From the NCBI RefSeq assembly GCF_000966975.1, contig NZ_JZWV01000066.1:1-29747 (forward strand): a stretch of DNA of 29,747 nt, read 5' to 3'. The notes beneath the pieces are model-generated. The model saw only the letters and a list, made by a program, of their open reading frames with translations, ran no database searches and was not told where the DNA came from. Below are positions 24,163 to 29,747 of this stretch, in pieces. Both the position numbers and the translations under genes were made by a program. How positions within the stretch are numbered: position 1 is the first letter of the stretch; every line of letters begins with the position of its first letter. Source of the DNA: Streptomyces katrae (lineage in GTDB: Bacteria; Actinomycetota; Actinomycetes; Streptomycetales; Streptomycetaceae).

Positions 24163-24178
24163 ACTGGTCTACACCAAT
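24163..24178 (+). promoter_or_regulatory. dre DasR operator 2 (upstream of dasA)
   Basis: ACTGGTCTACACCAAT matches 14 of 16 positions of the dre consensus. Its centre is 24 bp from the first site, and it lies at the expected transcript start. Confidence 0.85.
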
Positions 24179-24276
24179 ATGGATCAGATCCCGGCCCCAC
24201 GGGCAGTACTTGGTACGTACGTCACCGCGGCGGGCGAGGGAAGGTGCACAGCAGCAGCATCCCTGAGGAGGGTGGC

Positions 24277-25563
24277 GTGAAGCGCAAGCTCATTGCGGCG
24301 GTCGGTGTCGTGGGAATGATGGTCGGTGTCGCGGCGTGCGGCAACGGCGGTGACGACAAGCCGAAGTCCGACGCGTCGGGTGGCGCCAAGGAGATCACCG
24401 TCTGGGTGATGGACGGATCCGCCCCGAAGGCCTGGATCGAGCAGGTCAACAAGGAGTTTTCGGCCAAGCACCCCGGTGTGACGGTGAAGGTCGAAGAGCA
24501 GAAGTGGACCGGCATCCAGGAGAAGGTCACCACGGCCCTCTCCGAGAACACCCCGCCGGACGTCATCGAGCTCGGCAACACCCAGACCGCCGGTTACGCG
24601 GTCACGGGCGGCCTCGCCGACCTGACCAAGGACAAGGCCCAGCTCGGCGCCGACGCCTGGCAGAAGAGCATGCTCGCCTCCGCCGAGGTCGACGGCAAGC
24701 TCTACTCCGCCCCCTGGTACGCCGCCAACCGCGTCGTCGTCTACGACAAGAAGGCCTACGAGAAGGCCGGCGTCACCCCGCCGAAGACCCGCGACGAGTG
24801 GATCGCCGGCCTGGAGAAGCTGAAGGCCTCCGACCCCTCCGCGCAGCCGATCTACCTCCCCGGCCAGAGCTGGTACATCCTCGCCGGCTTCATCTGGGAC
24901 GAGGGCGGCGACCTCGCCGTCAAGGACGGCGGCAAGTGGAAGGGTCAGCTCGCCACCCCGCAGGCCGCCGCCGCCATGGACTTCTACAAGAAGCTCCAGT
25001 CCTACTCCACGGCCCCCAAGGACAAGGACGAGGCCACCCCGCAGCAGTCCACCGACATCATCCCCAAGGGCGGTGTCTCCTCCTGGATCGGTCTCGGCTG
25101 GGAGGCCGGCGGTGCCGAGAAGGCCCTGAAGGACGCGGGCAAGGACGCCGACTTCGGCTACTTCCCGATCCCGGGCAAGACGGCCGACAAGACCGGCACC
25201 GTCTTCCTCGGCGGCTCCAACCTCGCCGTGGCCGAGCGCTCCAAGAACAAGGAGCTCGCCAAGGAGTGGCTGGCCCTCGCCACGGGCAAGGACCAGATGA
25301 CCAAGTACGCCACCGAGGTCAAGGGCGCCCTGCTGCCCAACCAGGTCGGCGCCAACTTCACCCCCGCCGCCGGCTCCTTCGCCGAGGCCATGGCCAAGGC
25401 CGGCCTCAACGGCAAGATCACCCCGGTGACCGCGGGCTGGGCGAACGTCGAGACCGAGCCGAACCCCATCAAGGAGTTCATGACCAAGGTCCTGAAGGGT
25501 GAGGACGCCGCCAAGGCGGGCGCGGAGGCGGACAAGGAAATCGCGAACCGCATCAACAAGTAA
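24277..25563 (+). CDS. dasA: Chitobiose-type ABC transporter sugar-binding lipoprotein DasA
   Basis: An extracellular solute-binding lipoprotein, 428 aa. In S. coelicolor DasA captures N,N'-diacetylchitobiose. A short signal peptide (VKRKLIAAVGVVGMMVGVAAC) ends in the lipobox VAAC with the lipidated Cys at about residue 21, followed by a Gly/Asp/Lys-rich linker. The remainder is a type-1 binding fold (KEITVWVMDGSAPKAW, then NTPPDVIELGNTQT and FIWDEGGD). The GTG at 24277 is chosen because GAGGAGGGTGG precedes it and the signal peptide begins there. The gene opens the das operon; a strong hairpin separates it from dasB. Confidence 0.95.
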   Translation: MKRKLIAAVGVVGMMVGVAACGNGGDDKPKSDASGGAKEITVWVMDGSAPKAWIEQVNKEFSAKHPGVTVKVEEQKWTGIQEKVTTALSENTPPDVIELGNTQTAGYAVTGGLADLTKDKAQLGADAWQKSMLASAEVDGKLYSAPWYAANRVVVYDKKAYEKAGVTPPKTRDEWIAGLEKLKASDPSAQPIYLPGQSWYILAGFIWDEGGDLAVKDGGKWKGQLATPQAAAAMDFYKKLQSYSTAPKDKDEATPQQSTDIIPKGGVSSWIGLGWEAGGAEKALKDAGKDADFGYFPIPGKTADKTGTVFLGGSNLAVAERSKNKELAKEWLALATGKDQMTKYATEVKGALLPNQVGANFTPAAGSFAEAMAKAGLNGKITPVTAGWANVETEPNPIKEFMTKVLKGEDAAKAGAEADKEIANRINK

Positions 25564-25608
25564 CAACCCCACCCAGCAGTACCCGCACGACCCAGCAGTG
25601 TGAACGCA

Positions 25609-25650
25609 CCGGGGGGTGCGGCAGGCCCCGGCCGCCTGCCGCGCCCCCGG
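25609..25650 (+). terminator. Strong hairpin in the dasA-dasB gap
   Basis: Bases 25609-25626 pair with 25634-25650 over about 17 bp, with one bulge and a 7-base loop. It sits 46 bases after dasA and 43 before dasB. Such an intercistronic hairpin can act as a partial terminator or protect the upstream mRNA, so the binding protein is made in excess over the permeases. Confidence 0.65.
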
Positions 25651-25692
25651 TCGCGCATTTGACTCCACAGTCAACCGCGAGGAAGCCAAGCC

Positions 25693-26712
25693 ATGACCGT
25701 GCACTCCCAGGGAGCGACGACCAGCGCTCCACAGGACGCACCACACCAGTCCGCCGGACGGCCGAAGGCGCAGAGCCCCGCAGCCGGCCCCCGTCCCACA
25801 CCTCCTCGCGGGGGCAGGAAGCAGCTCCCCTCGGGGTGGCTGCCGTACCTGCTGGTGCTGCCGGCCGTGGCCAGCATGGCCCTCCTGCTGCTGTACCCGC
25901 TGATCAAGAACGTGATCCTGTCCTTCCAGGACATCAACAAGATCGAGTTCATCCAGCGGAAGTACCCCTTCGGGGGATTCGCCAACTACACCCAGCTGAT
26001 CGGCGACTCCAACTTCTGGACCGTCGTCGTCCGCAGCTTCCTCTTCACCTTCGCCAACGTCGCCCTGATCATGGTGATCGGCAGCCTCATCGGCATCCTG
26101 CTCAACCGGCTGGGCAAGTGGATGCGCCTGGTCCTGTCGATGGCGCTGGTGATGGCCTGGGCCATGCCCATCGTCGCCTCCGTCCAGGTCTTCTACTGGC
26201 TGTTCGACGAGCAGTTCGGCGTCATGAACTGGGTCATGCGCACCCTCGGCTTCTCCGGCTACGAGCAGCACAACTGGTTCGAGACCGGCCTGTCCACCCT
26301 GACGATCGTCACCCTCCTGGTGGTCTGGGGCTCCATCCCCTTCGTCGCCCTCAACATGTACGCCGGCCTCACCACCGTCGGAGCCGAGCTGTACGAGGCC
26401 GCCCGCATGGACGGCGCCAACGGCTGGCAGACCTTCTGGAAGGTCGTCTTCCCGAACCTCAAGCCCTTCTTCCTGGTCACCACGTTCCTCGAGGTGATCT
26501 GGGTCTTCAAGGCCTTCACCCAGGTCTACGCGATGAACAAGGGCGGCCCGGACCGCGCCTCCGAGATCCTCCCGGTCTTCGCCTACGTCGAGGGCCAGAG
26601 CCAGGCCCACTACGGCCTCGCCGCGGCGATCTCCGTCCTGACGATCCTGATCCTGCTGGTCGTCATGTCCTTCTACTTCCGCCTGATCCTGAAGCAGGAG
26701 GAGGAGCAGTGA
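25693..26712 (+). CDS. dasB: ABC transporter permease DasB (MalF type)
   Basis: A sugar permease, 339 aa, with six membrane helices. The first helix (YLLVLPAVASMALLLLYPLI) follows a 45-residue Pro/Gly/Gln-rich cytoplasmic tail. The EAA loop that contacts the ATPase is seen in YEAARMDGANGWQTFWKVVF. No ATPase gene is present in the operon; in streptomycetes the shared MsiK ATPase energises DasABC. A GAGGAAG ribosome site precedes the ATG. The stop overlaps the dasC start (GTGA). Confidence 0.94.
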   Translation: MTVHSQGATTSAPQDAPHQSAGRPKAQSPAAGPRPTPPRGGRKQLPSGWLPYLLVLPAVASMALLLLYPLIKNVILSFQDINKIEFIQRKYPFGGFANYTQLIGDSNFWTVVVRSFLFTFANVALIMVIGSLIGILLNRLGKWMRLVLSMALVMAWAMPIVASVQVFYWLFDEQFGVMNWVMRTLGFSGYEQHNWFETGLSTLTIVTLLVVWGSIPFVALNMYAGLTTVGAELYEAARMDGANGWQTFWKVVFPNLKPFFLVTTFLEVIWVFKAFTQVYAMNKGGPDRASEILPVFAYVEGQSQAHYGLAAAISVLTILILLVVMSFYFRLILKQEEEQ

Positions 26713-27584
26713 GCACCACCACCGCCCCGAACGAACCCGCCCAGCAGCTGCGCACCCGCCGGCCCCTGCGCCCCGCGACCGTCGCCAAGAACCTCGGCGC
26801 CCTGCTCCTGGCCCTGGTCTTCGTCTTCCCGGTCTACTGGATGTTCTCCTCGGCCCTCAAGCCGAACAGCGAGATCCTCACCAAGGACCCGGTCTTCGTC
26901 TTCACGCCGACCCTGGACAACTTCACCAAGGCGACCGGCGTCGAGAACTTCTGGACCTACGTCACCAACAGCCTCGTCGTCACGGTCGGCGCCGTCCTGC
27001 TCGCCCTGCTGGTGGCCCTCGCCGCGAGCTTCGCGATCGCCCGCATGAAGTTCAAGGGCCGCAAGGGCCTCGTCCTCGGCGTGATGATGGCCCAGATGGC
27101 CCCCTGGGAGGTCATGGTCATCGCGATGTACATGATCATGCGTGACGCCGAGATGCTGAACAGCCTCGGCGTGCTCACCGCCATCTACTTCGTGATGGTC
27201 CTCCCCTTCACCATCTGGACCCTGCGCGGCTTCATCGCCGCCGTCCCGGTGACCCTGGAGGAGGCCGCCCAGATCGACGGCTGCACCCGCGGCCAGGCCT
27301 TCCGCAAGGTGATCTTCCCGCTGCTGGCCCCCGGCCTGATGTCCACCTCGCTCTTCGGCTTCATCACCGCCTGGAACGAGTTCGCGATGGTCCTGATCCT
27401 CAACAAGGACAAGACCGCCCAGACCCTGCCGCTGTGGCTGACCCAGTTCAAGACCGCCTTCGGCAACGACTGGGGCGCCACCATGGCCGCGTCCTCGATC
27501 TTCGCGATCCCCGTCCTGGTGATCTTCATCTTCCTCCAGCGCAAGGCCGTCGGCGGCATGACCGCCGGCGCCGTGAAGGGATAA
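26709..27584 (+). CDS. dasC: ABC transporter permease DasC (MalG type)
   Basis: The second permease, 291 aa, with six helices. It starts at a GTG overlapping the dasB stop by four bases; the longer open frame upstream is the shadow of dasB. The EAA loop reads LEEAAQIDGCTRGQAFRKVIFPLL. It ends GGMTAGAVKG, a common MalG-type tail. It pairs with DasB to form the channel and is followed by dasD after five bases. Confidence 0.94.
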   Translation: MSTTTAPNEPAQQLRTRRPLRPATVAKNLGALLLALVFVFPVYWMFSSALKPNSEILTKDPVFVFTPTLDNFTKATGVENFWTYVTNSLVVTVGAVLLALLVALAASFAIARMKFKGRKGLVLGVMMAQMAPWEVMVIAMYMIMRDAEMLNSLGVLTAIYFVMVLPFTIWTLRGFIAAVPVTLEEAAQIDGCTRGQAFRKVIFPLLAPGLMSTSLFGFITAWNEFAMVLILNKDKTAQTLPLWLTQFKTAFGNDWGATMAASSIFAIPVLVIFIFLQRKAVGGMTAGAVKG

Positions 27585-27589
27585 CGGCC

Positions 27590-29059
27590 GTGACGATCCT
27601 TGCGCACCACACGGACACCCTCACCCGCGACGCCCTCGCGGTCCTCCAGCCCGGCTTCGAGGGCACCACCGCCCCCTCCTGGCTGCTGCGCCACGTCGGC
27701 GAGGGGCTCACCTCCGTCGGCCTCTTCGGCCGGAACATCGTCTCGCCCGAGCAGCTCGCCGCGCTCACCGCGCAGCTGCGCCGGGAGCGGGACGAGGTCC
27801 TCGTCGCCATCGACGAGGAGGGCGGCGACGTCACCCGCCTGGAGGTCCGCGGCGGCTCCTCCTTCCCCGGCAACCTGGCGCTCGGCGCCGTCGACGACAC
27901 GGGACTCACCCGCGAGGTCGCCCGCGAGCTGGGCCGCCGCCTCGCCGAGTGCGGGGTCAACTTCAACTGGGCCCCGTCCGCCGACGTCAACTCCAACCCG
28001 GACAACCCGGTCATCGGGGTCCGCTCCCTCGGCGCCGACACCGCGCTCGCCGCCCGCCCGCCACACCGCGGCGTACGTCGAGGGCATGCAGGCCGCCGGG
28101 GTCGCCGCCTGCACCAAGCACTTCCCCGGCCACGGGGACACCAACGTCGACTCGCACCACGCGCTGCCCCGCATCGACGTGGACCTGGACACCCTCCAGG
28201 CCCGCGAGCTGATCCCGTTCAAGGCGGCCATCGAGGCCGGCACCAAGGCCGTCATGAGCGCCCACATCCTGGTGCCCGCCCTCGACCCGACCCGCCCCGC
28301 CACCCTCAGCCCGCAGATCCTCACCGGTCTGCTGCGCAAGGAACTCGGCTACGAGGGCCTCATCGTCACCGACGGCATGGAGATGAACGCCATCGCCGGG
28401 ACGTACGGCATCGAGCGCGGCTCGGTGCTCGCCATCGCGGCCGGCGCCGACGCCATCTGCGTCGGCGGAGGCCTCTGCGTCTGCGCGACGCGCTGGTCGC
28501 CGCCGTACGCGAGGGCACGCTGCCCGAGGAGCGGCTCGCCGACGCCGCCGACCGGGTGCGCGCCCTCGCCGGATGGACCCTCAGGGCCCGGCCGGACGCG
28601 CAGCCGGAGGGGAGCCGCGCGTCCGGCATCGGCCTGGAGGCGGCCCGGCGCGCCCTGGCCGTGTCGGGCACCCCGGCCCCCGTGGCCGCCCCGTACGTCG
28701 CCACGCTCGCACCCGTCGCGAACATCGCGGTCGGCGACGAGACCCCCTGGGGGGTGGCCGAGGAGCTGGCCGCCCTGGTCCCGGGGACCGTCTCGGGCGT
28801 CTTCCCCGAGGGTTCGGCCGCCGGGGACGTACTGGCGGCCGCGGGGGACCGCACGGTCGTCGCGGTGGTCCGCGACGCGCACCGGCACCCGTGGATGACG
28901 CAGGCGCTGGACGCCCTGGTCGCCGCGCGGCCGGACACCGTGGTCGTGGAGATGGGCCTCCCGCGCGCCGAGCCGCGCGGGTCGCTGCACATCGCCACGC
29001 ACGGCGCCGCGCGCGTCTGCGGGCGGGCCGCGGCCGAGGTGATCGCCGGGACCCGGTAG
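27590..29059 (+). pseudogene. dasD: GH3 beta-N-acetylglucosaminidase DasD, with two compensating frameshifts
   Basis: A family-3 glycosidase expected to cleave chitobiose to GlcNAc, with no signal peptide, so cytoplasmic. The start is the GTG at 27590, five bases after dasC with GAAGGG upstream. Residues 1-153 are normal (VAIDEEGGDVTRL, NWAPSADVNSNPDNPVIGVR). At 28050-28063 a 4-base excess (an extra CCGC-type unit in CGCCCGCCCGCC) moves the protein to a wrong frame. The true catalytic segment (CTKHFPGHGDTNVDSHHALP, IVTDGMEMNA) continues in frame 3 to about 28475. There, a deletion of roughly 16-19 bases before CGTCTGCGCGAC returns it to the first frame, which runs to the stop at 29059. The uninterrupted 489-codon frame thus carries about 140 wrong residues over the active site. 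If real, the enzyme is dead; otherwise the sequence has errors. Confidence 0.85.
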
Positions 29060-29068
29060 CCCACCGGG

Positions 29069-29120
29069 CAAGCGGAAAGGGCCGGGCCCCCGAGGAGGGG
29101 GGCCCGGCCCTTTCCGCTTG
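29069..29120. terminator. Perfect 23-bp hairpin terminator after dasD
   Basis: Arms 29069-29091 and 29098-29120 are fully complementary with a 6-base loop. It stands between the convergent dasD and nagB genes and can end both transcripts. Confidence 0.92.
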
Positions 29121-29140
29121 CGGCGACAGGCTCTGCGCTC

Positions 29141-29746
29141 TTACAGGCCCTGCCAGACCGGCTTGTTGGCGTAGGTGTGGCGGAAGTAGTCGGCCAGCTT
29201 CAGCTTGGAGGCGGCCGCCTCGTCCACGACGACGGTCGCGTGCCGGTGCAGCTGCAGCGCGGAGGCCGGGACCAGGGCCGACAGCGGGCCCTCGACGGTC
29301 TGGGCGACGGCCTCGGCCTTGCCCTCGCCGGTGGCGAGCAGGACCAGGTGGCGGGCGTCGAGGATGGTGCCGATGCCCTGGGTGATGACGTGGTGCGGCA
29401 CCTGGGCTATGTCGTCGTCGAAGAAGCGCGCATTGTCCACGCGGGTCTGCTGCGTCAGCGTCTTGATACGGGTGCGGGAGGCCAGCGAGGAGCAGGGCTC
29501 GTTGAAGCCGATGTGCCCGTCGGTGCCGATGCCCAGCAGCTGGAGGTCCACCCCGCCGGCTTCGGCGAGGGCCTGGTCGTACGCCTCGCAGGCCGCCTGG
29601 ACGTCGGCGGCGGAGCCGTCGGGGCCCATGAAGGAGTCCTCGGTCAGGCCCAGGGGCTCCACGACCTCGCGGAGCACGACCGCGCGGTAGGACTCCGGGT
29701 GCCCGGCGGGCAGGCCGACGTACTCGTCGAGCTGGCAGATCCGGGC
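29141..29746 (-). CDS. nagB: Glucosamine-6-phosphate deaminase NagB (5' end outside window)
   Basis: Converts glucosamine-6-phosphate to fructose-6-phosphate and ammonia, feeding GlcNAc into glycolysis. About 202 C-terminal residues are present; the gene continues past the right edge. Visible motifs are CQLDEYVGLP (Asp that starts catalysis), and GIGTDGHIGFNEP, carrying the Asp, His and Glu of the ring-opening relay. Also visible is LLATGEGKAEAV. An internal GTG at 29677 is not the start. Because glucosamine-6-phosphate frees DasR from DNA, this enzyme sets the inducer level for the das genes; in S. coelicolor nagB is itself a DasR target, but its promoter is outside the window. Confidence 0.95.
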   Translation of the reverse strand, partial: ARICQLDEYVGLPAGHPESYRAVVLREVVEPLGLTEDSFMGPDGSAADVQAACEAYDQALAEAGGVDLQLLGIGTDGHIGFNEPCSSLASRTRIKTLTQQTRVDNARFFDDDIAQVPHHVITQGIGTILDARHLVLLATGEGKAEAVAQTVEGPLSALVPASALQLHRHATVVVDEAAASKLKLADYFRHTYANKPVWQGL

Positions 29747-29747
29747 A

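Noticed and set aside
1..29747. CRISPR arrays, insertion sequences, prophage, attachment sites, tRNA or rRNA genes
   Set aside because: No spaced identical repeats, transposase or integrase motifs, or RNA gene landmarks were seen. Gene content and composition are uniform and syntenic with the Streptomyces core.

Overview
The window is a GC-rich chromosomal segment from a Streptomyces-like actinomycete. The evidence is heavy third-position G/C, GTG starts, ATGA/GTGA gene overlaps, and four gene groups typical of that genus in one stretch: sigR-rsrA, the class Ia ribonucleotide reductase operon behind a cobalamin riboswitch, cstA-ybdD, and dasR/dasABCD/nagB. The content looks like conserved core chromosome rather than an accessory island. 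I see no insertion sequence, CRISPR array, tRNA, rRNA or phage gene. I cannot name a species.

Left part (1-7600). The 3' end of a heme catalase runs off the left edge and ends at a strong terminator. A two-CBS-domain protein and a histidinol-phosphatase-type enzyme (hisN) follow on the minus strand. A divergent TetR regulator overlaps tail-to-tail with a Gdx/SugE-type small multidrug resistance (SMR) exporter. The minus strand then carries rsgA, aroA (EPSP synthase) and an M50B-like membrane protein, next to a divergent SRAP-domain (YedK/HMCES-type) DNA-protection protein.

Central part (7600-14500, plus strand). A small alpha/beta hydrolase precedes the thiol-oxidative-stress module sigR-rsrA. 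That module has its own sigma-R-type promoter and an in-frame 55-codon upstream extension (the sigma-R' isoform). Two overlapping membrane HD-domain genes follow, one with full HD-GYP motifs and one degenerate, then a TPR protein and peptide deformylase with a strong terminator.

RNR region (14487-19450). Transcription runs on the minus strand: nrdA and nrdB overlap by one base, and an AraC/GATase-1 regulator (nrdS-like) lies downstream. A B12 riboswitch and a perfect 12-bp inverted repeat, which fits a pair of NrdR boxes 32 bp apart, lie upstream of nrdA. nrdS is broken by a frameshift in its DNA-binding domain.

Right part (19450-29747). A GNAT acetyltransferase, a Uma2-family protein and cstA-ybdD lead into the GlcNAc/chitin regulon. 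DasR is divergent from dasA-dasB-dasC-dasD, with two dre-like operators between them. DasABC imports chitobiose-type sugars, DasD should cleave them, and NagB (partial, at the right edge) deaminates glucosamine-6-phosphate, the DasR effector. dasD carries two compensating frameshifts that scramble its catalytic core while leaving one long open frame. With nrdS this makes three net indels within 14 kb, so either sequence error or gene decay must be resolved. The nearest thing to an under-described system is the tandem membrane HD-GYP / degenerate-HD pair behind sigR-rsrA.
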